This document shows positions 41,505 through 52,025 of a stretch of DNA of 64,000 bases, in pieces. The notes under the pieces were generated by a model. It did not search any database and was not told where the DNA came from. It was given only the letters and a program-made list of their open reading frames with translations. This DNA is from Cypionkella sp049896245 (GTDB lineage Bacteria > Pseudomonadota > Alphaproteobacteria > Rhodobacterales > Rhodobacteraceae): NCBI RefSeq assembly GCF_049896245.1, contig NZ_JAFCTX010000024.1, positions 9,497-73,496 on the forward strand. Direction: 5' to 3'. The position numbers and the translations under genes are program-made. Every line of letters begins with the position of its first letter. The first letter of the stretch is position 1.

Positions 41505-41789
41505 TCAAACCGTGAACACATCCGCCCATTCGGGATGCTTTTTCCGCGTTGCATTCACAAACGGGCAGAGCGGCATGATCTTGAAACCCTCGGCCCGTGC
41601 ATCCGCCACGAACTGCGTCAGCATCGCCACCCCCGCGCCAGTGCCGCGAAAGCTTTCCGGCACCGCGGTGTGGTCGGCGATCACCAGCGTCGGCGTGGTG
41701 ATCGAATAGGTCATCTCGGCTTCTTCGCCGTTCTGACGGATGTAGTAGCGGCCCTTATGCGCGCCGTGCTCGCGGATAACTTCAGTCAA
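41505..41789 (-). CDS. Short GNAT-type N-acetyltransferase
   Basis: This 94-residue protein of the COG2388 type has MTYSITTPTLVIADHTAVPE, the acetyl-CoA loop SFRGTGAGVAM and the tail IMPLCPFVNATRKKHPEW. The only sensible start is TTG 41789, which overlaps the scoB stop (TTGACTGA), implying translational coupling. The substrate is unknown. The longer frame to 41876 is a shadow of scoB. Confidence 0.78.
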   Translation of the reverse strand: MTEVIREHGAHKGRYYIRQNGEEAEMTYSITTPTLVIADHTAVPESFRGTGAGVAMLTQFVADARAEGFKIMPLCPFVNATRKKHPEWADVFTV

Positions 41790-42408
41790 CGATGGTGCCC
41801 TCGGTTGCGGCGCGCAACTCGGCCTCGGTGACGCCATCGGCGACTTCGACGATCTTGAGGCCGCCGGGGACCACATCTAGCACGCCAAGGTTCGAGATGA
41901 TGCGATCGACCACGGCCTTGCCGGTCAAAGGCAAAGTGCAGGCTTTCAACACTTTGGATTCGCCATGTTTTGAGGTGTGATCCATCACAACCACAACGCG
42001 GCCAACGCCCGCGACCAGATCCATCGCCCCGCCCATGCCTTTGACCAGCTTGCCGGGGATCATCCAATTCGCCAGATCGCCGTTTTCGGCGACCTCCATT
42101 GCGCCCAAAATCGCCATGGCAATCTTGCCGCCCCGGATCATCGCGAAACTTTGGGCGCTATCGAAATAGGCGGTCTGCGGCAACTCAGTAATGGTCTGCT
42201 TGCCGGCGTTAATCAGATCGGGGTCTTCCTCGCCCTCGTAAGGGAACGGGCCCATGCCCAACATGCCATTTTCCGACTGTAAGGTGACGTTAACACCTTC
42301 AGGGATATAGTTGGCCACCAGAGTAGGGATGCCGATGCCAAGATTGACATACCAGCCGTCTTGCAACTCGCGCCCTGCGCGTTCGGCCATTTGGTTGCGA
42401 TCCCACAT
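41782..42408 (-). CDS. scoB: Succinyl-CoA:3-ketoacid CoA-transferase subunit B
   Basis: This is the 208-residue beta subunit, with the catalytic Glu in LQSENGMLGMGPFPYEGEED. Other marks are WYVNLGIGIPTLVANYIPEG, GGKIAMAILGAMEVAENGDL and a C-terminal GGLKIVEVADGVTEAEL. The enzyme activates acetoacetate with CoA from succinyl-CoA. ATG 42408 is just after scoA (1 bp apart); the frame further upstream runs antisense-like through scoA. Confidence 0.94.
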   Translation of the reverse strand: MWDRNQMAERAGRELQDGWYVNLGIGIPTLVANYIPEGVNVTLQSENGMLGMGPFPYEGEEDPDLINAGKQTITELPQTAYFDSAQSFAMIRGGKIAMAILGAMEVAENGDLANWMIPGKLVKGMGGAMDLVAGVGRVVVVMDHTSKHGESKVLKACTLPLTGKAVVDRIISNLGVLDVVPGGLKIVEVADGVTEAELRAATEGTIVD

Positions 42409-42409
42409 C

Positions 42410-43111
42410 TTAAGCTTCCTTCTTGCGAGTCGTGCGATTCTCGATGCGTTTTTCGTGCTGGCCTTGCACAATGCGGTGCACATAGATGCCCGGCAGGTGG
42501 ATTGTGTCGGGGTCCAGCGCGCCCAACGGCACGATTTCTTCGACCTCGACCACGCAAATCTTGCCCGATGTCGCCGCTGGTGGGTTGAAGTTGCGCGCGG
42601 TTTTGCGGAACACAAGATTGCCCGAGGGGTCAGCCTTCCACGCCTTGACGATGGATAGGTCGGCGATGATGCCGGTTTCCAAGATATAGGTCTTGCCGTT
42701 GAAGTCGTGATGTTCTTTGCCATCGGCGATCACGGTGCCAACGCCGGTGGCGGTGTAAAAGCCGGGGATACCCGCACCACCTGCGCGCAGGCGTTCGGCA
42801 AGCGTGCCTTGCGGGTTGAATTCCAATTCGAGTTCGCCCGAAAGATATTGCCGCATGAATTCGGCATTCTCGCCGACGTAAGACGAGATCATTTTCTTGA
42901 CCTGCCGGGTTTCCAAAAGCTGGCCAAGCCCGAAACCGTCGACACCCGCGTTGTTTGACGCGATGGTCAAGCCTTTGGTGCCCGCATCGCGGATCGCCGC
43001 GATCAGCAGTTCTGGAATACCGCAGAGGCCGAAACCGCCGCTCGCGATCAACATGCCGTCAAACAGCAAGCCATCCAGCGCCACCGCCGCGTTGGGGTAG
43101 ATTTTCTTCAT
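42410..43111 (-). CDS. scoA: Succinyl-CoA:3-ketoacid CoA-transferase subunit A
   Basis: This 233-residue alpha subunit has LIASGGFGLCGIPELLIAAI, SNNAGVDGFGLGQLL, GAGIPGFYTATGVGTV and KICVVEVEEIVPLGALDPD, all typical. ATG 43111 has GGAGG about 6 bp upstream. It forms an operon with scoB and the GNAT gene. The genome context does not show whether acetoacetate comes from PHB or ketone utilisation. Confidence 0.94.
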   Translation of the reverse strand: MKKIYPNAAVALDGLLFDGMLIASGGFGLCGIPELLIAAIRDAGTKGLTIASNNAGVDGFGLGQLLETRQVKKMISSYVGENAEFMRQYLSGELELEFNPQGTLAERLRAGGAGIPGFYTATGVGTVIADGKEHHDFNGKTYILETGIIADLSIVKAWKADPSGNLVFRKTARNFNPPAATSGKICVVEVEEIVPLGALDPDTIHLPGIYVHRIVQGQHEKRIENRTTRKKEA

Positions 43112-43269
43112 CGGGGTCCTCCGCAAACTCTCGCGCGTATAAAAGGCAGGGTTTCAAGTGAAGTCAATCGCTGCAGCGCAGCAGTTTGTTATGGCGAAAG
43201 CAGCGTTCAGCGGCTTTACCCCGCCGCGCAGATGGCTATGGTGCGGCAGATTGCCAAACCCGCAAATCT

Positions 43270-43355
43270 GCCCGCGTGGTGAAATGGTAGACACAGGAGA
43301 CTTAAAATCTCTAGGCCGAACGGCCGTGCCGGTTCAACTCCGGCCGCGGGCACCA
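43270..43355 (+). tRNA. tRNA-Leu (UAA)
   Basis: The acceptor arms GCCCGCG and CGCGGGC with discriminator A and encoded CCA, a TTAA anticodon loop CTTAAAA (anticodon UAA), the T-arm GGTTCAACTCC and a long variable arm identify a class II leucine tRNA of 86 nt. Confidence 0.95.
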
Positions 43356-43757
43356 ATAAAGAAAAGTGGTTGTGGTTTTCATGCCATGTGTTGGATTTGG
43401 ACAGGCGACCAGATGGCTTCCAGTGAAGCAGGTTTCACATACTTGAAGACTCGCAGGAATATGAAACGTGAGGGGACAGTTTGTTCGTTGTCGCGATCAA
43501 GTCCCGTGGCGTGGTATAGCTGATCAAGCAGGCCCCGCCCGACATGGCGGTGACCTTCACGGCCAGCTACACCGCGCCCGGGGACAGGGTCCGAACCTGA
43601 GTTGCCAACTTGAATAAAGCGATATTGCGGTTGAGCACCGGGGTTCGGACTGTTGCCGATGAGGCTGACTTCCCGCAGAATACCCGCCATACTCGGGCAG
43701 TAGTCGGATCTGCTTAGATTCTGTCTGGACGATGACCATCAGTTTAGGAGAGGCAGG
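43356..43757. other. Gap after tRNA-Leu, possible gene remnants
   Basis: About 400 bp with no gene I accept. A short stop-bounded frame at 43520-43600 reads LIKQAPPDMAVTFTASYTAP, reminiscent of a repeat in surface proteins, and an opposite-strand frame (43379-43690) has no recognisable domain. Together they suggest decayed sequence beside a tRNA. Confidence 0.4.
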
Positions 43758-44620
43758 ATGCGATTTCACACGCCAAAGAGCTTTGAACAGGCGGTCGCGA
43801 TTGCGGCAGGCACGACGGGGCGGACACGGTTTCTTGCGGGCGGGACGGATGTTCTGGTCCAGTTGCGCGCGGCAATCGTCACGCCGGATGATCTGATTGA
43901 TCTCAAACATATTCCCGGCGTTAAGGACATAACCCGCACCGCCGAAGGTGGCTGGCGGATCGGCATCGCGGTGTCGGGGGCGGAACTGGGGCGACACGCT
44001 GGGGTCTGCGCTGACTGGCCGGGCGTGGTGGAGGGGATGCAACTGGTCGGCTCGACGCAAGTGCAGGGCCGCGCCACGCTCGCGGGCAATCTTTGCAACG
44101 GCTCGCCCGCTGCTGATAGTGTGCCGGGGATGATGGCTGCGGGCGCTATGGTGTCGGTCATCGGGCCGCAGGGCAGCCGCGAGGTGGCGGTCGAGGATAT
44201 TCCCGCAGGCCCCAGCCGCACCACCCTGCAACCGGGCGAGGTGATCACCGCGATCACGCTGCCTGCGCGCGGGGCGCAGGGCGGCGACGCCTATCTGCGC
44301 TTCATCCCACGCACCGAGATGGATATTGCCGTGGTCGGCGTGGCGGTGAATCTGCGCCGCGATGGCACGCGGATCACCGAGGCGCGGATTGCCTTGGGGG
44401 CGGTGGCGCCGAAGATCCTGCTGGTGCCAGCGGCAGCACAGGCAATCATCGGCAGCTCGCTGGACGACGCGGCTTTGGCCGCCCTTTCTGCCGCTTCGAT
44501 TGCCGCCAGCACCCCGATTTCCGACAAACGCGGCACCGCCACCTTCCGCAAAGACATCGTCGGCGTGCTGGTGCAACGCGCCGCGCGCATTGCCTACGCC
44601 CGCGCAGAAGGAGCCTCAGC

Positions 44621-44624
<4 letters not shown>
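43758..44624 (+). CDS. Molybdenum hydroxylase FAD subunit (CoxM-like)
   Basis: This 288-residue FAD-binding subunit of the xanthine oxidase family passes electrons from the FeS subunit to an acceptor. The FAD-binding motifs are FLAGGTDVLVQLR and GGTQVQGR-like STQVQGRATLAGNLCNGSPA, with CO-dehydrogenase C-terminal domain YLRFIPRTEMDIAVVGVAVN. The order FAD-FeS-Mo (M-S-L) is standard. It overlaps the FeS gene by 4 bp. It has no extra 4Fe4S domain, so it is not the benzoyl-CoA type. Confidence 0.92.
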
Positions 44625-45099
<475 letters not shown>

Positions 45100-45100
<1 letters not shown>

Positions 45101-47352
45101 TGCCGAAGGATGATTTGAAAACCGCCTATCGTCTGGTTGGCACCCGCCCCAATCGCCCCGATGGCTTGGACAAAGTGACTGGGCGCGCGCGCTATGGGGC
45201 TGACATTTCCGCCCCCGGCATGCTGCATGCCGCCGTGGTGCGATCCCCGCATGCGCATGCCCGGATCATCCGCATTGATGCCTCGAAAGCGCTGGCGCTG
45301 GAGGGTGTGAAGGCGGTGATCACGCGCGCCGATTTTCCCACCGGGCTGACCGGAGAAGATTGGAACCTGCAGGAAAACACCCTTGCGGGCGATGTGGCGC
45401 TTTATGACGGCCATGCGGTCGCGGCGGTGGCGGCGACTTCGAAACTGCTGGCGCAGGATGCGGCGCGGCTGGTTGAGGTTGAATATGAGGTGCTGCCGCA
45501 TGTCATCGACGTGGATGCGGCGATGCAGCCCGATGCGCCGGTCATTCGCGCAGGCACCGCTGATTATTCGGTGCCAGAAGGCATGCATCCGAATGTGGTG
45601 AAATACATCGAGTTTGGCCATGGCGATCTGGAGGCAGGCTTTGCCGCAGCCGATCTGGTGCGCGCGCAAAGCTACAAGACCGAAGCCACCCATCAGGGCT
45701 ATATCGAGCCGCATGCTTGCCTTGGCCAGATGGGCGAGGATGGCAAGGGTGAGATGTGGGTCTGCACTCAAGGCCAATGGTATATCCGCCGGATGTGTTC
45801 GGCGGTGCTGGGCACCGAGGCATCGCAACTACGGGTGACGCCTTCAGAAATTGGCGGCGGCTTTGGCGGCAAGACCACGATCTTTATGGAGCCTCTGGCG
45901 CTGGCTTTGTCGCGCAAGGCCGGGGGCCGTCCGGTCAAGCTGGTGATGAGCCGTGCGGAAGTTTTGCGCGCCACCGGGCCGACGGCTTCGGCCTCGATGG
46001 ATGTGAAGATGGGCATGAAGGCCGATGGCACGATCACCGCCGCTTCGGTGAACTTCCGCATGCAGGGCGGGGCGTTTATCGGATCGTCGCCAGTGGGTGA
46101 GGCTTTATCGTGCGCTTTGGCCTGTTACACCGTGCCTGCGGTGTTTCACCAAGGCTATGAGGTTCTGGCCAACCGCCCCAAGGCCGCCGCGTACCGCGCG
46201 CCCGGATCGCCGATGGCGGCGTTTGCGGTTGAAAGCTTGCTGGATGAGATGTGCCATGAGTTGGGGCTTGATCCGCTGGCTGTGCGCCTGAAAAACGCCG
46301 CGCGGGAAGGGGCGAAAGCGAGCTATGGCCCAACCTACAACCGCATAGGTCTGGTTGAGACGCTTGAGGCGACGATGGCGCATGCTAATCTGAAGGTGCC
46401 GCTTGGCCCCAATCAGGGGCGCGGCTCGGCGGCGGGGTTCTGGTTCAACCATGGTGGCGAAACCTCAGTTTCCTTGGCGATTGGTGAAGATGGCACGGTG
46501 ACGGTGTCGGTCGGCACGCCCGACGTTGGCGGCAGTCGGGCCTCGCTGGGGATGATGACGGCAGAGACGCTCGGCATCGCTTACGAGTCGGTGCGGGTGA
46601 ATATCGTGGAAACCGGCGCTTTGGGCGTGAACGAGCCCACGCATGGCAGTCGCGCCACCTTTGCCAGCGGTTTGGCGGCGGTCGAGGCTGCCAAGCAGGC
46701 GATTGCCCAGATGTGCGCCCGCGCCGCCGCCGAATGGGGCATTGACGCCGAAGCTGTCGAATGGCTTGACGGTGCGGCGATCCCCGCTGGCCCGAACGCC
46801 GGAAAGTTCCCGCCGATGTCCATCGCCGAAATTGCCGCCAAGATGGGCAGCACCGGGGGGCCGATCTCGGGCCACCATGAAGTGACTGCGGGCGGGGTCG
46901 GGGCCAGCTTTGGTGCGCATGTGGTGGATGTCGAAGTTGATCCCGAAACCGGGCGCACCACGGTTTTGCGCTATCTGGTGGTGCAGGATGCGGGCCGCGC
47001 GATCCACCCGGCCTATGTCGAGGGGCAGTATCAGGGCGGTGCGGTGCAGGGCATCGGCTGGGCGCTGAACGAGGAATATGTTTACGGCGCGGATGGCCGT
47101 CTGCAAAATGCGGTGTTTCTGGACTACCGAATTCCGGTCGCGTCTGACCTGCCGATGATCGACACGGTGATTGTCGAGGTGCCGAACCCCGGCCATCCTT
47201 ACGGGGTGCGCGGCGTTGGCGAAACCGGCATCACCCCGCCGCTGCCCGCGCTGGCCAATGCGATTGCCGCAGCCACCGGGGCGCGGTTGCGCAGCCTGCC
47301 GATGTCACCGCCGAAGGTTCTGGCGGCGATCAAGGCAAGGTCGCATGGTTGA
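45100..47352 (+). CDS. Molybdenum hydroxylase large (Mo-cofactor) subunit
   Basis: This 750-residue catalytic subunit of the xanthine oxidase family starts with GTRPNRPDGLDKVTGRARYG and has the Mo-cofactor motifs GGGFGGKTTIFMEP and GVGETGITPPLPALANAI, with the catalytic Glu in GVGE. The active-site loop reads AAYRAPGSPM, not the AYRCSFR of CO dehydrogenase, so it is not a CO oxidiser. The substrate is probably an aldehyde or aromatic N-heterocycle. It overlaps the next gene by 8 bp. Confidence 0.93.
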
Positions 47353-47587
47353 GATCAACCTCTGGTCTGGCTTGCGCAGATTCGCGGGGGATCAGACGGT
47401 GATTTCTGTCAAGGGTGATACCGTCAGGGGGATTCTGGATGCGCTGGTCAAGGCGCATCCGGCTCTGCTGCCGGTGATCAAGGCGGGGGTTTCGGTGTCG
47501 GTGAATGGTCAAATTGTTACCAACATGTCCGCCGCTATTGGTCCCTTGGACGAGGTCTATCTGATTCAGCGCATTAAGGGCGGCTAA
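47345..47587 (+). CDS. MoaD/ThiS-like protein
   Basis: This 80-residue beta-grasp protein ends in Gly-Gly (IQRIKGG), as in the sulfur carriers MoaD and ThiS, whose terminal glycine is adenylated and thiocarboxylated. Its start lies inside the Mo-subunit gene (8-bp overlap), so it is translated with it. A dedicated MoaD for cofactor sulfuration is the simplest idea. ThiS function cannot be excluded. Confidence 0.85.
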   Translation: MVEINLWSGLRRFAGDQTVISVKGDTVRGILDALVKAHPALLPVIKAGVSVSVNGQIVTNMSAAIGPLDEVYLIQRIKGG

Positions 47588-47865
47588 GCGATATTTGAGG
47601 GTGGGATTAATCTGCGCCCGAATAAGCAGTCATCTTCAGAGATCCCAAAGAACCGCCGCTGAGCCTTGCCCCCAATCCGCCGTCCGGGCGCGCAAAAGCC
47701 GCAGATAGCGGCGGGCGGAGTTGCGGTTGAGACCGCTGACACCAGTGCGGGATGAGCGCGCGCGCGACCTTCTGTGAAACACGCCAAACCAAAGGCTTCA
47801 AGCCGCAAGACCGAACGGTCGTGAAGGGTCAGGTCAAGTCGGGGCCAATTACAGGGAAAACTGTT
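47588..47865. other. Gap between MoaD-like gene and putR
   Basis: 278 bp between convergent genes. I see no gene and no strong terminator; short frames here have no recognisable features. Confidence 0.4.
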
Positions 47866-48327
47866 TCAGAACAATTCTTTGACCGCTTCCATCGCCACAT
47901 AGGTCGAGGTGGACGCCACATGCGGCAGCGCCGAGATGCGCTCTGCCAGAACGCGGCGGTAATCTTGAATATCGGTGGTGCGGACTTTCAGCAGGTAATC
48001 GAAGCGGCTGGCGATCATATGCGCCTGTTCGACCTCTGGCACCGCCAGCACGGCCTTGTTGAAGGCTTGCAAAGCGGCTTCGCGGGTGTCCGATAGGCGC
48101 ACCTCGACAAAGGCGACGTGGGCTTGGCCCATGCGGATCGGGTCGAGATTGGCACGGTAGCCGGTGATCACGCCGCCGTCTTCCAGCCGTTTCATCCGGG
48201 CTTGGGTGGGCGATTTCGACAGACCGATGCGGCGGCCGAGTTCGGTGGCGCTGATCCGGCCATCCATGCTGAGTTCGCGCAGGATGGCATGGTCGAAACG
48301 GTCAAGCGCGGCTCGGTCGATTGGCAT
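47866..48327 (-). CDS. putR: Lrp/AsnC-type regulator, probable PutR
   Basis: This 153-residue regulator has an N-terminal AsnC helix-turn-helix (FDHAILRELSMDGRISATEL and GRRIGLSKSPTQARMKRLED) and a C-terminal RAM ligand-binding domain (AHMIASRFDYLLKVRTTDIQ). It diverges from putA with a 105-bp gap, the arrangement of PutR, which activates putA in response to proline. The symbol is based on this context. Confidence 0.88.
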   Translation of the reverse strand: MPIDRAALDRFDHAILRELSMDGRISATELGRRIGLSKSPTQARMKRLEDGGVITGYRANLDPIRMGQAHVAFVEVRLSDTREAALQAFNKAVLAVPEVEQAHMIASRFDYLLKVRTTDIQDYRRVLAERISALPHVASTSTYVAMEAVKELF

Positions 48328-48432
48328 GGCGCGGTGATCCTTTTGCGGCGTTTCGGCTGCGTTTTAGTATATAATGAGGGAAACAGCCTGTCAAACCTGC
48401 GCTATCATGGGCAAAATATTTAGGGGGCTGAT

Positions 48433-51400
48433 ATGAGCGATGCGTGGGCTGTAATTGAGCGTGATTCTCTGCGGGGTGAGGTGGCTTTAGTAGCCGCATT
48501 GATCGCCGAGGCGGGGATGGACGGCGCTCAGCGCGCGCGGGTGACGGCTTTGGGCGCGGATTTCGTGCGCCGAATCAGGGGCTCGGCCAAGCCGGGGCTG
48601 ATGGAGGTTTTCCTCGCCGAATACGGGCTTTCCACCGATGAGGGCATAGCACTCATGTGTCTGGCCGAGGCGCTGCTGCGGGTGCCGGATGCCGAAACCA
48701 TGGATGCTTTGATCGAGGATAAGATCGCGCCGAGCGATTGGGGGCGGCATCTGGGCAAATCGGTGTCGTCGCTGGTGAATGCATCGACTTGGGCGTTGAT
48801 GCTGACCGGCAAGGTGCTGGATGAGCGCGAGCCGGGGGTGGTCGGCCATCTGAAAGCGGCGGTGAAACGCTTGGGCGAGCCGGTGATCAGGGGGGCTGTG
48901 ACGCGGGCGATGAAAGAGATGGGGCGCAACTTTGTGTTGGGCGAAACCATTGAAAAGGCGATGAAGCGCGCGACTGTGCTGGAAGGGCAGGGCTATACTT
49001 ACAGCTATGATATGCTGGGCGAGGCGGCGCGGACGGAAAGCGACGCGCGGCGCTATCATCTGTCGTATTCGGCGGCGATCACTTCGATTGCGAAGGCGGC
49101 GGTGACGGGGGATATTCGGACCAATCCCGGCATTTCGGTGAAACTGTCAGCACTGCATCCCCGCTATGAGGTCGCCAAGCGGGCGCGGGTGTTGGAGGAA
49201 TTGGTGCCGCGGGTGCGCGCTTTGGCGGGTCTGGCGAAGGCGGCGGGGCTGGGCTTTAACATCGACGCCGAGGAAGCGGATCGGCTGGCACTGTCGCTGG
49301 AGGTGATCGAGGCGGTTCTCAGCGATCCGGCTTTGCGCGGTTGGGATGGTTTTGGCGTGGTGGTGCAGGCCTATGGGCGGCGCGCCGGGGCGGTGATTGA
49401 CTGGCTTTATGCGCTGTCGCAGCGCTTGGATCGCCGCATCATGGTGCGGCTGGTCAAGGGTGCCTATTGGGACGCCGAGGTGAAACGGGCGCAGGTTTTG
49501 GGGCTGGAGTCGTTCCCGGTGTTCACCCGCAAACAAGCAACGGATGTCAGCTATATTGCCAATGCGCGCAAGCTGCTGGGCATGACCGACCGAATTTATC
49601 CGCAGTTCGCCACCCACAACGCCCATACGGTGGCGGCTATCCTCGATATGGCGACGGATAAAAAATCATTTGAATTCCAACGCTTGCATGGCATGGGCGA
49701 GCGGCTGCACGATATTGTGCTGATCGATAATGCCACCCACTGCCGGATTTATGCACCTGTCGGGGCGCATCGCGATTTGCTGGCTTACCTCGTGCGGCGG
49801 TTGTTGGAAAACGGCGCGAACTCCAGTTTTGTGAACCAGATTGTGAATGAGGAGGTCAGCCCGGAAACCGTGGCGGCTTGCCCGATTTCGGCGATGGAGG
49901 TGATGGCTCCGGTGCCATCCCCGGCGATTGCGACCGGGCCGGGGCTGTTTGGGCAGCGCAGGAACGCCAAGGGCTGGGATTTGACCGATGCGGGCGATCT
50001 CGCGGCAATTGCGGCGGCACGGGGGCCATTTGAGGCGACATTGTTTGAGGCGCGGCCGATGCTCGCGGGGCATGGTGTCGGTGGCTTGCGGCAAGAGGTG
50101 CGCAATCCGGCGAGTGGGGCGCTGGTCGGGCATGTTCTGAGCGCGTCAGAGGCGGATGTGGACACGGCTTTGCGTCTGGCGGAGCCTTGGGCGGCGGATG
50201 CTGCAACCCGCGCGACCGTGTTGCGGCGGGCGGCGGACCTGTATGAGGCGGACTATGGCGCGATCTTTGCGCTGCTGGCGCGCGAGGCGGGAAAATCCTT
50301 GGCCGATGCGGTGTCAGAACTGCGCGAAGCGGTTGATTTTCTGCGCTATTATGCCGATGGTGCCACAGGGCTGACTGCCCCCGCGCGCGGGGTTTTTGCC
50401 TGCATCAGCCCGTGGAATTTCCCGCTGGCGATTTTCTCGGGGCAGATTGGCGCGGCATTGGCGGCTGGCAACGCGGTCTTGGCCAAACCGGCACCGCAGA
50501 CACCCCTTATCGCTGCGCGGGCGGTAGAGTTGTTACGGAAAGCTGGCGTGCCTGAAACGGCGTTGCAACTGTTGCCGGGCGATGGCGCGATGGGAGGGAT
50601 GGTAACGTCTGATCCGCGCATCAAAGGTGTGGCTTTCACGGGATCGACCGAAACTGCGCTGAAAATCCGCCGCTCGATGACTGAATTTCTTGACCCGACA
50701 GCGCCGCTGATCGCGGAAACCGGCGGGCTGAACGCGATGCTGGTGGATTCAACGGCGCTGCCGGAACAGGCGGTGCGCGATATTCTTGCCTCCAGCTTCC
50801 AATCGGCGGGGCAACGCTGTTCGGCCCTGCGCTGCCTCTATGTGCAGGAAGACGTGGCGCATGTGGTGCAGGAAATGCTGTTCGGCGCCATGGACGAGTT
50901 GACCTTGGGTGATCCGCTGGATTTGGCCACCGATGTCGGCCCGGTGATTGATGCGACAGCGCAGGGCGGCATCCGTGACTATATCGCGGTGGCGCGGGCG
51001 GAAGGCCGGGTGTTGCGCGAAATGACCGCCCCGGTGCAGGGCACGTTTATCGCCCCCACGGTGATCAAAGTGCCGGGGATCGCCGCGATGCCGCGCGAGA
51101 TTTTCGGCCCGGTGCTGCATATCGCCACCTTCAAGGCGGGTGAGGTGGATCAGGTCGTGCAAGCGGTCAATGCCACCGGCTACGGACTGACTTTTGGGCT
51201 GCACACCCGGATTGATGATCGGGTGCAGGCGGTGACCGAGGCGCTGCATGTCGGCAACCTTTACGTTAACCGCAACCAGATTGGCGCGGTGGTCGGCAGT
51301 CAACCCTTTGGTGGTGAGGGGCTTTCCGGCACCGGGCCGAAAGCCGGTGGGCCGGAATATCTGCATCGCTTCACGGTGACGGCGGCTGCGGCGTCCACCG

Positions 51401-51861
51401 GGACAAGCCCGGATTTGCCCGAGGCTGAGGTCGCCAAGGCGCTGCAAAATCTGCCCACACCACAGAACGCAGCCCATGCGCGGGTGTTGCCGGGGCCGAC
51501 CGGCGAGTCAAACCGGCTGACCGCCAGCCCGCGCGCGCCGCTGTTGTGCCTTGGGCCGGGGCCGCAGGCGGCTGAAGCGCAGGCGCAAGCGATCCGGGCT
51601 TTGGGCGGCCAAGCGGTGCTGGCCGACGGCCTCGCGCCGCTGGCGCTGACCCGGCTGCGGGGGTTTTCCGGTGCTCTATGGTGGGGCGATGCAGCGCAGG
51701 GCCGGGCAAGGGCGCAGGCCTTGGCCGCGCGTAAGGGGCCAATTCTGCCGCTGATTGGCGATATGCCGGATGTGGCCCATGTGATGCTGGAGCGGCATGT
51801 CTGCATCGACACCACAGCTTCGGGCGGCAATGCGCAACTGCTGGCGGAAGTCTCTGGCTGA
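48433..51861 (+). CDS. putA: Bifunctional proline dehydrogenase/P5C dehydrogenase PutA
   Basis: This 1142-residue enzyme oxidises proline to glutamate. The N terminus lacks the ribbon-helix-helix repressor domain of gamma-proteobacterial PutA, which fits control by a separate PutR. The FAD proline dehydrogenase part includes DAEEADRLALSLEVIEA, RLVKGAYWDAEVKRAQ and FATHNAHT. The P5C dehydrogenase part has SPWNFPLAIFSGQIGAALAA, the catalytic Glu in AETGGLNAM and the nucleophile C796 in SAGQRCSALR. A C-terminal ALDH-like extension ends near CIDTTASGGNAQLLAE, as in long PutAs. Confidence 0.95.
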   Translation: MSDAWAVIERDSLRGEVALVAALIAEAGMDGAQRARVTALGADFVRRIRGSAKPGLMEVFLAEYGLSTDEGIALMCLAEALLRVPDAETMDALIEDKIAPSDWGRHLGKSVSSLVNASTWALMLTGKVLDEREPGVVGHLKAAVKRLGEPVIRGAVTRAMKEMGRNFVLGETIEKAMKRATVLEGQGYTYSYDMLGEAARTESDARRYHLSYSAAITSIAKAAVTGDIRTNPGISVKLSALHPRYEVAKRARVLEELVPRVRALAGLAKAAGLGFNIDAEEADRLALSLEVIEAVLSDPALRGWDGFGVVVQAYGRRAGAVIDWLYALSQRLDRRIMVRLVKGAYWDAEVKRAQVLGLESFPVFTRKQATDVSYIANARKLLGMTDRIYPQFATHNAHTVAAILDMATDKKSFEFQRLHGMGERLHDIVLIDNATHCRIYAPVGAHRDLLAYLVRRLLENGANSSFVNQIVNEEVSPETVAACPISAMEVMAPVPSPAIATGPGLFGQRRNAKGWDLTDAGDLAAIAAARGPFEATLFEARPMLAGHGVGGLRQEVRNPASGALVGHVLSASEADVDTALRLAEPWAADAATRATVLRRAADLYEADYGAIFALLAREAGKSLADAVSELREAVDFLRYYADGATGLTAPARGVFACISPWNFPLAIFSGQIGAALAAGNAVLAKPAPQTPLIAARAVELLRKAGVPETALQLLPGDGAMGGMVTSDPRIKGVAFTGSTETALKIRRSMTEFLDPTAPLIAETGGLNAMLVDSTALPEQAVRDILASSFQSAGQRCSALRCLYVQEDVAHVVQEMLFGAMDELTLGDPLDLATDVGPVIDATAQGGIRDYIAVARAEGRVLREMTAPVQGTFIAPTVIKVPGIAAMPREIFGPVLHIATFKAGEVDQVVQAVNATGYGLTFGLHTRIDDRVQAVTEALHVGNLYVNRNQIGAVVGSQPFGGEGLSGTGPKAGGPEYLHRFTVTAAAASTGTSPDLPEAEVAKALQNLPTPQNAAHARVLPGPTGESNRLTASPRAPLLCLGPGPQAAEAQAQAIRALGGQAVLADGLAPLALTRLRGFSGALWWGDAAQGRARAQALAARKGPILPLIGDMPDVAHVMLERHVCIDTTASGGNAQLLAEVSG

Positions 51862-51878
51862 GCTTTCGCTTTGGTCAT

Positions 51879-51975
51879 CCTCTGTGCTCAAATATCCTCT
51901 GTGCTCAAATATCCTCGGGGGGCGTGGGTTTGGCCTTTGCCAAACCCGCATGGGGGGCAGACCGCCCCCCGGCGC
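51879..51975. repeat. 17-bp tandem repeat and hairpins after putA
   Basis: CCTCTGTGCTCAAATAT occurs twice in perfect tandem (51879-51895 and 51896-51912), the reverse complement of the GGATATTTGAGC element core. It is followed by GGGTTTGG/CCAAACCC and GGGGGGC/GCCCCCC hairpins, which may terminate putA. Confidence 0.65.
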
Positions 51976-52025
51976 AGCCGTTCAACTTGGCTTGACGTCG
52001 CGCGTCAGATCGGAAAATCTGCGCT

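Noticed and set aside
42409..42723. N-terminal extension of ScoB through scoA
   Set aside because: Runs in a different frame through a known gene; scoB has its own ATG at 42408.
43379..43690. Minus-strand ORF of 103 codons after the tRNA
   Set aside because: No domain, no Shine-Dalgarno, and overlapping broken frames on the other strand.
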